Assembly (NCBI RefSeq): GCF_900089585.1
Contig: NZ_FLRH01000003.1
Coordinates: 3,486,501 to 3,550,500, forward strand
DNA from: Micromonospora sediminicola
Lineage (GTDB): Bacteria > Actinomycetota > Actinomycetes > Mycobacteriales > Micromonosporaceae
Direction of reading: 5' to 3'
DNA: 64,000 nucleotides
The notes below the pieces were generated by a model that saw nothing but the letters and a program-made list of their open reading frames with translations, did no database searches and was not told where the DNA came from. Below are positions 50,837 through 58,995 of this stretch, piece by piece. The position numbers and the translations under genes are program-made. How positions within the stretch are numbered: the first letter of the stretch is position 1; each line of letters opens with the position of its first letter.

Positions 50837-51184
50837 TCAGCGGTTCTTGTAGGCCTCGACGACGGAGACCGGGATGCGACCCCGCTCGGAAATCTCGTAG
50901 CCGTTCTTGGTGGCCCATTCGCGGATGGCGCGGTTCTGCTCGCGGTCCATTCCCGAGGTGCTCGGCCGGGTCGCGCGCCGGGCCGCCCGGCCGGTGTCGG
51001 CCGGGCCGCGACCGATCCGCCTGCCAGCGCTGATGTACGGGTCCAGCGCCTTGCGCAGGACGCCGGCGTTCTCGTCGGAGACGTCGATCGTGTAGGCCAC
51101 GCCGTCCAGGCTGAACTCGACGGTCCGATCGGCCTTTCCGCCGTCGAGGTCGTCGGTCAGAACGGTGATTACTTTCCTTGCCAT
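50837..51184 (-). CDS. lsr2: Lsr2 nucleoid-associated xenogeneic silencer
   Basis: A 115-residue actinobacterial H-NS analogue that binds AT-rich DNA and silences foreign genes. N-terminal dimerisation strand [33 protein letters not shown]-terminal DNA-binding domain (about 75-115) with [26 protein letters not shown], where the RGR minor-groove hook is intact. ATG 51184 is chosen over 51190: the GGGAG site is only 2 bases from the latter but 8 from the former. The presence of lsr2 identifies an actinobacterial chromosome. Confidence 0.95.
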   Translation of the reverse strand: MARKVITVLTDDLDGGKADRTVEFSLDGVAYTIDVSDENAGVLRKALDPYISAGRRIGRGPADTGRAARRATRPSTSGMDREQNRAIREWATKNGYEISERGRIPVSVVEAYKNR

Positions 51185-51387
51185 CGCCATTACTCCCTGT
51201 GTCGGGCGGGGTGTGGCTAAGAGTTTGACCTACCAAGCGGTAATTTCGCAACAATACCCGACTCCTGCCATTCGGCGGGTCGCGTAAACGGCGGCGCGGC
51301 AAATGGGTCGGCACGCGGGAGAGTCGATGCGGGCGGGGCGTGGACGTGGCGTGGGTCACAAGCCGGAACAAGGGGCACGGTTTGTTA

Positions 51388-51408
51388 CTTGCGCCAGACA
51401 CGCTCAAC
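51388..51408. promoter_or_regulatory. HAIR-like element (HspR operator) upstream of lon
   Basis: CTTGCGC-N7-GCTCAAC matches the HAIR consensus CTTGAGT-N7-ACTCAAG at 10 of 14 positions with exact spacing, 21 bases before the lon ATG. In actinomycetes lon is a known member of the HspR/HAIR heat-shock regulon, which supports the call. Confidence 0.55.
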
Positions 51409-51429
51409 CAACGTGATGGCAGGTGTTCG

Positions 51430-53763
51430 ATGGCAACTCTTCCGGTACTTCCCCTGACCGACGCCGTCCTGCTGCCCGGGATGGTCGTCCCGGTGACCCT
51501 CGACCCGACCACCCAGGCCGCGGTCGACGCGGCCCGGGCCACCGGCGACAAGCAACTTCTGGCCGTACCCCGCATCGACGGCGAGTACGGCCCGGTCGGC
51601 GTGGTCGCCACCATCGAGAAGGTCGGCCGGCTGCCCGACGGCGAACCCGCCGCCGTGGTGCGCGGTATCGCCCGCGCCCGCATCGGCTCCGGCGTACCCG
51701 GCCCCGGCGCGGCCCTCTGGGTCGAGGCGACCGCCCTCGACGAGCCCGCCCCCGCCGGCCGGGCCCGGGAACTGGCCCGCGAGTACCGGGCGCTGATGAC
51801 CTCGGTGCTCCAGCAACGTGGCGCCTGGCAGGTCATCGACGCCATGGAGCGGATGACCGACCTCTCCGAGCTGGCCGACTCGGCCGGCTACGCGCCCTGG
51901 CTCAGCCTGGCGCAGAAGACCGAACTGCTCGCCGCGCCGGACGTCACCGCCCGGCTCGAGCTGCTGGTCGGCTGGGTGAAGGAGCACCTGGCCGAGCAGG
52001 AGGTCACCGAGCAGATCACCAGCGACGTCCGCGAGGGGCTGGAGAAGTCCCAGCGCGAGTTCCTGCTCCGCCAGCAGCTCGCCGCGATCCGCAAGGAACT
52101 GGGCGAGGACGAGCCGGACGGCTCCGCCGACTACCGCTCCCGGGTCGAGTCCGCGGACCTGCCCGAGAAGGTGCGCGAGGCGGCCCTGCGCGAGGTCGGC
52201 AAGCTGGAGCGGGCCAGCGACGCCTCACCGGAGGCGGGCTGGATCCGTACCTGGCTCGACACCGTCCTCGAGATGCCGTGGAACACGCGTACCGAGGACA
52301 ACACCGACCTGGCCGCGGCGCGGGCGGTGCTCGACGCCGACCACGCCGGGCTGACCGACGTGAAGGACCGCATCCTGGAGTACCTCGCGGTGCGCAACCG
52401 CCGCGCGGAGCGCAACCTCGGCGTGGTCGGCGGTCGCGGCTCCGGCGCGGTGCTCGCCCTCGCCGGCCCGCCCGGCGTCGGCAAGACCAGCCTCGGCGAG
52501 TCGGTCGCGCGGGCGCTCGGGCGTACCTTCGTCCGGGTCTCGCTCGGCGGCGTCCGCGACGAGGCGGAGATCCGGGGCCACCGGCGCACCTACGTCGGCG
52601 CGCTGCCCGGCCGGATCGTGCGGGCCCTGCGGGAGGCCGGCTCGATGAACCCGGTCGTGCTGCTCGACGAGGTCGACAAGCTCGGCGTGGGCTACTCCGG
52701 CGACCCGGCGGCGGCCCTGCTGGAGGTGCTCGACCCGGCGCAGAACCACACCTTCCGCGACCACTACCTCGAGGTCGACCTCGACCTGTCCGACGTGCTG
52801 TTCCTGGCCACCGCCAACGTGGTGGAGTCGATCCCCGGCCCGCTGCTGGACCGGATGGAGCTGGTCGGTCTGGACGGCTACACCGAGGACGAGAAGGTGG
52901 CGATCGCGCGGGACCACCTGCTGCCCCGGCAGCGGGAGCGGGCCGGGCTCACCGCCGAGGAGGTGACCGTCGCCGACGAGGCGCTGGCGCTGATCGCGGG
53001 TGAGTACACCCGGGAGGCCGGGGTCCGGCAGCTCGAACGGGCCCTCGCCAAGATCCTGCGCAAGGTGACCGTGGCGTTGGCGTCCGACCCGGCGCCGGTC
53101 CGGGTCGACACCGGCAACCTGGCCCGCTACCTGGGCCGGCCCAAGTTCACCCCGGAGTCGGCCGAGCGGACGGCGGTGCCCGGCGTGGCGACCGGCCTGG
53201 CGGTCACCGGCGCCGGCGGCGACGTGCTCTTCATCGAGGCGACCAGCATGGAGGGCGAGCCGGGCCTGACCCTCACCGGTCAGCTCGGCGACGTGATGAA
53301 GGAGTCGGCGCACATCGCGCTGTCGTACCTGCGCTCCAACGGTCGACGCCTCGGCATCGACCCGAACGCGCTCGCCGGGCGGCGGATCCACGTGCACTTC
53401 CCGGCTGGCGCGGTGCCCAAGGACGGGCCGAGCGCCGGCATCACCATGGTGACCGCGCTGGCCTCCCTGGTGACCGGCCGCCCGGTGCGGCCGGAGTTCG
53501 GGATGACCGGCGAGGTGACGCTCTCCGGCCGGGTGCTGCCCATCGGCGGGGTGAAGCAGAAGCTGCTCGCCGCGCACCGGGCCGGCCTGACCGAGGTGAT
53601 CATCCCGAAGCGCAACGAGCCGGACCTGGACGACCTGCCGGCCGAGGTGCGCGAGGCGCTGACCGTGCACACCCTGGCCGACGTCGCGGACGTGCTCGCG
53701 CTGGCGCTGCGCCCGGCCGACGTCGACGCGCAGACGCTCGGCGGCCAGCCCGTCGCCGCCTGA
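51430..53763 (+). CDS. lon: ATP-dependent Lon protease
   Basis: A 777-residue LonA protease. N-terminal substrate domain ([21 protein letters not shown]), a coiled-coil region ([25 protein letters not shown], about 200-225), and an AAA+ module with Walker [10 protein letters not shown] (about 347) and Walker [10 protein letters not shown] (about 412). The C-terminal protease domain has the Ser-Lys dyad in [10 protein letters not shown] (Ser about 670) and [14 protein letters not shown] (Lys about 713). It degrades misfolded proteins. ATG 51430 is supported by the conserved LPVLPL start; a frame open from 51340 would include the operator region. Confidence 0.96.
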   Translation: MATLPVLPLTDAVLLPGMVVPVTLDPTTQAAVDAARATGDKQLLAVPRIDGEYGPVGVVATIEKVGRLPDGEPAAVVRGIARARIGSGVPGPGAALWVEATALDEPAPAGRARELAREYRALMTSVLQQRGAWQVIDAMERMTDLSELADSAGYAPWLSLAQKTELLAAPDVTARLELLVGWVKEHLAEQEVTEQITSDVREGLEKSQREFLLRQQLAAIRKELGEDEPDGSADYRSRVESADLPEKVREAALREVGKLERASDASPEAGWIRTWLDTVLEMPWNTRTEDNTDLAAARAVLDADHAGLTDVKDRILEYLAVRNRRAERNLGVVGGRGSGAVLALAGPPGVGKTSLGESVARALGRTFVRVSLGGVRDEAEIRGHRRTYVGALPGRIVRALREAGSMNPVVLLDEVDKLGVGYSGDPAAALLEVLDPAQNHTFRDHYLEVDLDLSDVLFLATANVVESIPGPLLDRMELVGLDGYTEDEKVAIARDHLLPRQRERAGLTAEEVTVADEALALIAGEYTREAGVRQLERALAKILRKVTVALASDPAPVRVDTGNLARYLGRPKFTPESAERTAVPGVATGLAVTGAGGDVLFIEATSMEGEPGLTLTGQLGDVMKESAHIALSYLRSNGRRLGIDPNALAGRRIHVHFPAGAVPKDGPSAGITMVTALASLVTGRPVRPEFGMTGEVTLSGRVLPIGGVKQKLLAAHRAGLTEVIIPKRNEPDLDDLPAEVREALTVHTLADVADVLALALRPADVDAQTLGGQPVAA

Positions 53764-53773
53764 GGTGAAAGGA

Positions 53774-53813
53774 GGGGCCCCCTGTCAACGCCTCGTGCGT
53801 GGCAGGGGGCCCC
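53774..53813. repeat. Family A repeat copy 2, convergent-gene terminator
   Basis: GGGGCCCCCTGTCA (53774-53787) pairs with TGGCAGGGGGCCCC (53800-53813), loop of 12 bases. The surrounding AAAGGAGGGGCCCCC...CAACGCC resembles the palindrome at 30773 and the insert at 62651. It is located between the 3' ends of lon and the DEAD-box gene. Confidence 0.75.
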
Positions 53814-53824
53814 GCTTAACCGCC

Positions 53825-55540
53825 TTACCGGTGGTCGTCGCCGTCGCGGTCGCGGCGGACGGTGGCCTTGCGCCCCTTGATGGTGCTGCCCCGCAGCCCT
53901 CGGATCACCTCGTCGGCCATCGCCTGCGGCACCTCGACCAGCGAGAACCGGTCCGCGATCTCGATCGAGCCGATGTCGCGCCCGTTGATCCGGGTCTCGC
54001 CGGTGATCGCGCCGACCAGGTCCTGCGGCCGTACCCCGGCCCGCCGGCCCAGCCCGATGAAGACCTGCGTGGTGCCCGCGCCCCGGGACCGGGTGCCACC
54101 GCGCCGGTCCCGGCTGTCGTACCCCGGTCGCGCCTCCCGGTTCGGACGGACGGCGACCTGGGGGATCTCCTCCTCGTCGGCGGTGCCGGGCAGGGTGGCC
54201 TCGTGGGCCAGCCGGACCGCGGCGAGCGCCACCTCCATCAGGTCGAACTCGTCGGTCAGCGACTCGACGACCGCCCGGAACGGCTCCAGGTCGTCCTCCA
54301 GCAGCGACTCCCGCACCGCGGCCTGGGTCAGCTCGAAGCGCCGGGTCCGCAGGTCTGCCACCGTGGGGATCTTGTCGACCGAGATCCGCTGGCCGGTGAC
54401 CCGCTCGATGGTCTTGAGCATCCGATGCTCGCGCGGCTCGGCGAGGGTGATCGCCACGCCCTCCCGCCCGGCCCGGCCCACCCGGCCGATGCGGTGCACG
54501 TACGACTCGGGCGCCGAGGGCACGTCGTAGTTCACCACGTGGGTGAGCTGCTCGACGTCCAGCCCGCGGGCCGCCACGTCGGTGGCGACCAGCAGGTCCG
54601 CGGTGCCGGCGCGCAGCCGACCCATCACCCGGTCCCGCTGTTCCTGGCTCATCCCGCCGTGCAGCGCCTCGGCCCGGTAGCCCCGGCCGTTCATCGTCTC
54701 GGTGAGCCGGTCGACCTCCTCCCGGCTGCGGCAGAACACGATCGCGGCGGTCGGCGACTCCACGTCCAGCACCCGACCCAGCGCGGCCGGCTTGTGCGCC
54801 CGCGCCACCAGGTAGGCGCTCTGCCGCACCCGCGGCGCCGCCCCGGCCACCGGCTGCTCCCGCTCGATCCGGATCCGGACCGGGTCGGTCAGGTGCTGGC
54901 GGGCGAGCCCGTCGATGCGGGCCGGCATGGTGGCCGAGAAGAGCACCGTCTGGCGGCCCTCGGGGGCGTGCTCCAGGATCGCCTCGATGTCCTCGGCGAA
55001 GCCCATGTCGAGCATCTCGTCCGCCTCGTCCAGCACCACCGTGGCCACCGAGCCCAGCCGCAGCGTGCCCCGGGCGATGTGATCGAGGGCCCGGCCGGGC
55101 GTCGCCACCACCACGTCCACCCCGTGGTCGAGCGCGCGCAACTGCCGGCCGATCGGCTGCCCGCCGTAGATCGGCAGCACCCGGGCGCCGAGGTCCTTGC
55201 CGTAGCGGTGGAACGCCTCGGAGACCTGCACGGCCAGCTCCCGCGTCGGCACCAGCACCAGCGACACCGGGTCGCCGCCCGGCCGGTCCGCCGGCATGCG
55301 CTGCAGCAGCGGCAGGGCGAACGCGGCGGTCTTGCCGGTGCCGGTGGCCGCCTGCCCGAGCAGGTCCCGACCGGCCAGCAACGGTGGGATGGCCTCCCGC
55401 TGGATCGGGGTCGGCTCCTCGTAGCCGAGGGCGGACAGCGCGCCCAGCAGTTCGGTGCGCAGCCCGAGATCCGCGAAGGCGGTGGCGTCCTCGGCGTCTG
55501 CGGGAAGGGCGGGGTCGGTCGGGGTCGGTGCGGAACTCAT
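53825..55540 (-). CDS. deaD: DEAD-box RNA helicase (DeaD/CsdA type)
   Basis: A 571-residue helicase: Q motif GYEEPTPIQREAIPPLL, motif I ATGTGKT (about 67), Ia PTRELAVQV, II VLDEADEML (about 168), III SATMP, V/VI VATDVAARGLDV and HRIGRVGRAGR. C-terminal to the core is an acidic/helical segment and a DbpA-type RNA-binding domain (QVFIGLGRRAGVRPQDLVGAITGETRINGRDIGSIEI, about 485-530). The tail is Arg/Asp-rich. It unwinds structured mRNA or rRNA, often under cold shock. Next to lon it forms a convergent stress pair. Confidence 0.95.
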   Translation of the reverse strand: MSSAPTPTDPALPADAEDATAFADLGLRTELLGALSALGYEEPTPIQREAIPPLLAGRDLLGQAATGTGKTAAFALPLLQRMPADRPGGDPVSLVLVPTRELAVQVSEAFHRYGKDLGARVLPIYGGQPIGRQLRALDHGVDVVVATPGRALDHIARGTLRLGSVATVVLDEADEMLDMGFAEDIEAILEHAPEGRQTVLFSATMPARIDGLARQHLTDPVRIRIEREQPVAGAAPRVRQSAYLVARAHKPAALGRVLDVESPTAAIVFCRSREEVDRLTETMNGRGYRAEALHGGMSQEQRDRVMGRLRAGTADLLVATDVAARGLDVEQLTHVVNYDVPSAPESYVHRIGRVGRAGREGVAITLAEPREHRMLKTIERVTGQRISVDKIPTVADLRTRRFELTQAAVRESLLEDDLEPFRAVVESLTDEFDLMEVALAAVRLAHEATLPGTADEEEIPQVAVRPNREARPGYDSRDRRGGTRSRGAGTTQVFIGLGRRAGVRPQDLVGAITGETRINGRDIGSIEIADRFSLVEVPQAMADEVIRGLRGSTIKGRKATVRRDRDGDDHR

Positions 55541-55623
55541 GTGGCAAGCCTTTCATCACCGCCGGACGGTGGTCGCGGCGACCGGCGTAAACGTTCGCCG
55601 CGCCACCCCGGCGTCCGTCCGGG

Positions 55624-55659
55624 GTGAGCCGGCCCGGCCCCGTGACCGGGCCGGCTCAC
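55624..55659 (-). terminator. Hairpin terminator of the membrane protein gene
   Basis: A perfect 14-bp stem (GTGAGCCGGCCCGG / CCGGGCCGGCTCAC) with an 8-base loop overlaps the last codon of the minus-strand gene ending at 55656. Confidence 0.7.
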
Positions 55660-56483
55660 CCGGACGCGACGGCCAGCAGGGTGGTCACCCCCACCGCCAC
55701 GTCCAGCGCGATGCACCACTGCGCGTACCCGCGTGGCACCACCCCGTCGGCGCGGTGGTGCCACAGGTCCCAGCCGGCGTGCCCGAGCCAGCCCAGGCCG
55801 ACGAGCGTGCCGGCGACCCCGGCCGGCGCGGCCAGCGCCACGGCCGCCAGACCGCCCCAGACGGCCAACCCCACGAGCTGGACGGCGAGCTGACGCCGGT
55901 CGCCGAACCGCCGTCGCCAGGCGCCGAGGACCAGGTAGCCCCCCGGCAGCACGAGCAGCGTCCACGCGGAGAAGACCGTCGGGGCGAACCACAGGTCGGC
56001 GGTCATGAGCAGCGCCAGCCCGACCGGCCAGCGACGGGCCACGGCCGCCGCCACCGGGTGCCGCCGGGGCGGCGCGGCGACCGGGTGGCGGTGCCGCAGC
56101 GCCACCAGCGCCATCGCCGGCACCATCAGCAGGTGCCCGCCGAGCAGCAGCGCGTCGTCCCCGACCCACCCCGCCCACCAGGGCGGCAGGAGCAGCAGGA
56201 ACGGCACGTACATGGCCGCGCTCATCTCCCCGGTGGCGGCCCACGCGTCGCCCCGGTACCACATCCAGGCGACCATGCCCAGCGCCATGTCGGTCGCCAT
56301 CACCAGCGCGCCCACGTCCGGCCGGGCCAGCACGCCCGCGCCGCCCAGCAGGTCCCCGCCCACCCGCCACAGCGGGCCGAGCAGCACCATCCCGGCCACC
56401 ATCGCCACGACCATCCCGGCCAGGTGCCGGGTCCGTCCCCACCCGGCCCACCGCCGGGGTACGCCCACCGTCATCTCCGTCAT
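55656..56483 (-). CDS. Multi-pass membrane protein, unknown
   Basis: A 275-residue protein with about seven hydrophobic segments (HLAGMVVAMVAGMVLLGPL, VGALVMATDMALGMVAW, YVPFLLLLPPWWAGWVG, LGGHLLMVPAMALVAL, GLALLMTADLWF, TLLVLPGGYLVLGAW, LVGLAVWGGLAAVALAA). Family not recognised with confidence. The spacing and repeated Trp/His residues near membrane faces are typical of small integral proteins encoded beside two-component systems. It is divergent from the histidine kinase, whose system may regulate it; a CCGTGC-N5-GCACGG dyad at 56540-56556 in the gap is a possible site. Confidence 0.75.
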   Translation of the reverse strand: MTEMTVGVPRRWAGWGRTRHLAGMVVAMVAGMVLLGPLWRVGGDLLGGAGVLARPDVGALVMATDMALGMVAWMWYRGDAWAATGEMSAAMYVPFLLLLPPWWAGWVGDDALLLGGHLLMVPAMALVALRHRHPVAAPPRRHPVAAAVARRWPVGLALLMTADLWFAPTVFSAWTLLVLPGGYLVLGAWRRRFGDRRQLAVQLVGLAVWGGLAAVALAAPAGVAGTLVGLGWLGHAGWDLWHHRADGVVPRGYAQWCIALDVAVGVTTLLAVASG

Positions 56484-56615
56484 GCCCCGACCCTGCCCGG
56501 GCCGGGCGCACCGGGACAGGCGCGTCCGTCACCGGAAATCCGTGCGGGACGCACGGGTGGACCGTGACATTCCGCAGCGGTCCGCCGGCCCCGGCACCAC
56601 CTAGGATCGGCGGGC

Positions 56616-57758
56616 ATGACAGTCGATTCGGCGGACCACCGGCTGCGCCGGGCCCGGCGGGTCACCCTGCTGTCGCTGGCCACGAACGTGTGGACCACGG
56701 TGCTGCTGCCCGCGGCCGGCCTGGCCCGGGAGCCGGATCCGCTGCGGGCGACGCTCGGCGCCGTCGGCCTGCTCGCCTTCACGGTGGCGCAGGTGGCGGT
56801 GCTGCACGCGGCGGTGACGCCGTGGCTCGCCACCGCCGCCCGGCGGCGCCGGCACCTCGCCCTGGTGGCGGCCGCGCTGCTCAGCCTGCCCCTGCTCGGC
56901 CCGGTCGCGGCGGGCGCGTGGCCCACCTGGGCCTGGTTGGGCGCTTCCCTGGTCGGCATGACACCGCTGCTGCTCCGGCCCGCTGCCGGGGTCCTCGCCG
57001 CGACGGGCGTGCTCGCGGTCTCGGCGGTGGTCACCGCGGCGACCGGTGGACCGGTGCCCACCGCGCTGCTGGTCACCGGCGGGGTGGGCGCCGGCATCGC
57101 CGCGCTCACCGGGGTGCAGGTCTGGTTCTGGGACGTGCTCGTGGAGGCCCGGCAGGGTCAGGCGGCCCAGGCCCGGCTGGCCGCGGCCGAGGAGCGGCTG
57201 CGCTTCGCCCGCGACGTGCACGACCTGCTCGGGCACGACCTCACGGTGATCGCGCTCAAGGCCGAGCTGGCGGAACGGCTGGCGCCGGTGGACGGTGAGC
57301 GGGCCGGCCGGGAGGCGGCGGAGGCCCGGCGACTCGCCGCGTCGGCGCTGACCCGGGTACGCGCGGCCGTGCACGGCTACCGCACCGTCGACCTGGCCGA
57401 GCAGGTGGCCGCGGTGGGGGAGGTGTTGCGCTCCAGCGGGGTCCGCTGCACCGTGGTGTCGCCGGCGGGCGACCTGCCGGCCCCGGTCGCCGCCGACCTC
57501 GCCGCCGTGCTGCGGGAGGCCGGGACGAACGTGCTGCGGCACAGTCGGGCCGGCTGGTGCCGGATCGAGATCACCCGGGAGGACGGCCTGGTGACCCTGA
57601 CCGTACGCAACGACGGGGTCCGTGACGCCGGACCGGACCGGCTCAGCGGCGGCCTGCGCGGGCTGGCCGACCGGCTCGCCCCGGCCGGCGGACGCGTGCG
57701 GGCGTCCGTCGAGGACGGCGTGTTCAGCCTGGTGGCGACCGTGCCGGTGACGTCGTGA
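56616..57758 (+). CDS. DesK/NarX-type sensor histidine kinase
   Basis: A 380-residue HisKA_3 kinase. About six transmembrane segments occupy residues 15-175. The phosphoacceptor is His in RFARDVHDLLGHDLTVIALKAEL (about 206). The ATPase part has the N-box LREAGTNVLRHSRAGWCRI and G-box GGLRGLADRLAPAGG. No extracellular sensor domain is present, so the membrane region itself may sense. Its stop overlaps the response-regulator start by 4 bases (GTGA). It belongs to the type that controls a neighbouring exporter or membrane protein. Confidence 0.9.
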   Translation: MTVDSADHRLRRARRVTLLSLATNVWTTVLLPAAGLAREPDPLRATLGAVGLLAFTVAQVAVLHAAVTPWLATAARRRRHLALVAAALLSLPLLGPVAAGAWPTWAWLGASLVGMTPLLLRPAAGVLAATGVLAVSAVVTAATGGPVPTALLVTGGVGAGIAALTGVQVWFWDVLVEARQGQAAQARLAAAEERLRFARDVHDLLGHDLTVIALKAELAERLAPVDGERAGREAAEARRLAASALTRVRAAVHGYRTVDLAEQVAAVGEVLRSSGVRCTVVSPAGDLPAPVAADLAAVLREAGTNVLRHSRAGWCRIEITREDGLVTLTVRNDGVRDAGPDRLSGGLRGLADRLAPAGGRVRASVEDGVFSLVATVPVTS

Positions 57759-58360
57759 TCCGGGTCCTGCTGGCCGACGACGAGGAGCTGATCCGGCTGG
57801 CGCTGGCCGCCCTGCTCGACCTGGAACCGGACATCGAGGTGGTCGCGCACGCCGCCGACGGCCGCGCCGCCCTGGCCGCGGCGCTGGCCCACCGCCCCGA
57901 CGTCGCCGTGCTCGACCTGGAGATGCCGCCGCCGGGCGGCGTGGCGGTCGCCGCCGAGCTCGCCCGGGCGCTGCCCGCGTGTGCTCCGGTGATCCTCACC
58001 GGGCACGGCCGGCCCGCCCAGCTCCGGCCGGCGCTGGCCGCCGGCGCCCGTGGCTTCCTCGCCAAGGGTGCTCCGGGCGGCGCGCTGGCCGACGTGATCC
58101 GCCGGGTGCACTCCGGCGCGCGGTACGTCGACCCGGCCCTCGCCGCCGACGCGCTGACCCTGCCCGAGTGCCCGCTGACCCCGCGCGAGCTGGAGACGCT
58201 CCGGCTGGCCGAACTCGGCACCCCGGTCGCGGTGATCGCCCGACGTACCCACCTGGCCGCCGGGACGGTCCGCAACCACCTGAGCGCGTGCGTGCAGAAG
58301 CTCGGCGCCGCCGACCGGGCCGAGGCGGTCCGGCGGGCCCGGGAGGCGGGATGGCTCTGA
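57755..58360 (+). CDS. NarL/LuxR-family response regulator
   Basis: A 201-residue regulator: receiver domain with acidic pocket LLADDEE, phosphoacceptor Asp in VAVLDLEMP (about 54), Thr in ILTGHG and Lys in FLAKGAPG. The C-terminal LuxR HTH (about 140-195) reads LTPRELETLRLAELGTPVAVIARRTHLAAGTVRNHLSACVQKLGA. GTG 57755 start, co-translated with the kinase. It probably acts on the divergent membrane gene and its own operon. Confidence 0.93.
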   Translation: MIRVLLADDEELIRLALAALLDLEPDIEVVAHAADGRAALAAALAHRPDVAVLDLEMPPPGGVAVAAELARALPACAPVILTGHGRPAQLRPALAAGARGFLAKGAPGGALADVIRRVHSGARYVDPALAADALTLPECPLTPRELETLRLAELGTPVAVIARRTHLAAGTVRNHLSACVQKLGAADRAEAVRRAREAGWL

Positions 58361-58423
58361 TCCGTCCCGGTCGGCCTGCCCTTCGGGGCGTCGTGGCTGA
58401 CCGGCGGCGACTAGCCTGATCAT

Positions 58424-58957
58424 GTGCGGACGGTCGAGTTGCTCTGCTCGCCGGAGCTGGACGCGGCGGTGCGGGCGGCCTGGGACCGGCTCGCCGCCGC
58501 CGGCCTTCCCAGCCTGGCCCGCAACACGCACCCGACGAACCGGCCGCACCTGACGCTCGCCTCGGTCGACGAGTTCCCGCCCGGTGCCGAGCAGCGCCTG
58601 GCCGACCTCTGCGACGCCGCGCTGCCGCTGCCGGTGCGGCTGGACCGGCTGGCCGTCCTCGACGGCAGCGCCCCGCTGGTCTGGCTGGTCCACCCGACAC
58701 CGCAGCTGGTCGCGCTGCACGGCGCGGTCTGGGACGTGCTCGCCGAGGCGTCCGGCCCGCACCCCTGGCACCTGCCCGGGCGCTGGGTGCCGCACCTGAG
58801 CCTGGCGCTGCGGTTCCGGGGCGCGGACCGCCGCCTCGCCCGGGCGGTCGCCGGAGCGGACCGTCCGGGCGGCGCGTTCGTGGCGGCCCGCAGCTACCAC
58901 GGGGACACGCGCACGGTCACCGAGCTGGCCGGGACCTGCCCGCGTCCGGACCGCTGA
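58424..58957 (+). CDS. 2'-5' RNA ligase/cyclic phosphodiesterase family protein
   Basis: A 177-residue 2H phosphoesterase-fold protein with both HxT/S motifs: PHLTLA (about 46) and PHLSLA (about 124). These line the active site for 2',3'-cyclic or 2'-5' phosphodiester chemistry. GTG 58424 is used; an overlapping ATG at 58422 is out of frame. It follows the two-component genes by 63 bases but is likely independent. Confidence 0.87.
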   Translation: MRTVELLCSPELDAAVRAAWDRLAAAGLPSLARNTHPTNRPHLTLASVDEFPPGAEQRLADLCDAALPLPVRLDRLAVLDGSAPLVWLVHPTPQLVALHGAVWDVLAEASGPHPWHLPGRWVPHLSLALRFRGADRRLARAVAGADRPGGAFVAARSYHGDTRTVTELAGTCPRPDR

Positions 58958-58995
58958 GCCGGGGCCGCCCGCGAGGTGCGGACGGCCCCGGCGGG

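Noticed and set aside
53765..53823. Small RNA gene between lon and deaD
   Set aside because: The hairpin belongs to a dispersed repeat family and sits between convergent stops, so a terminator/repeat explanation suffices.
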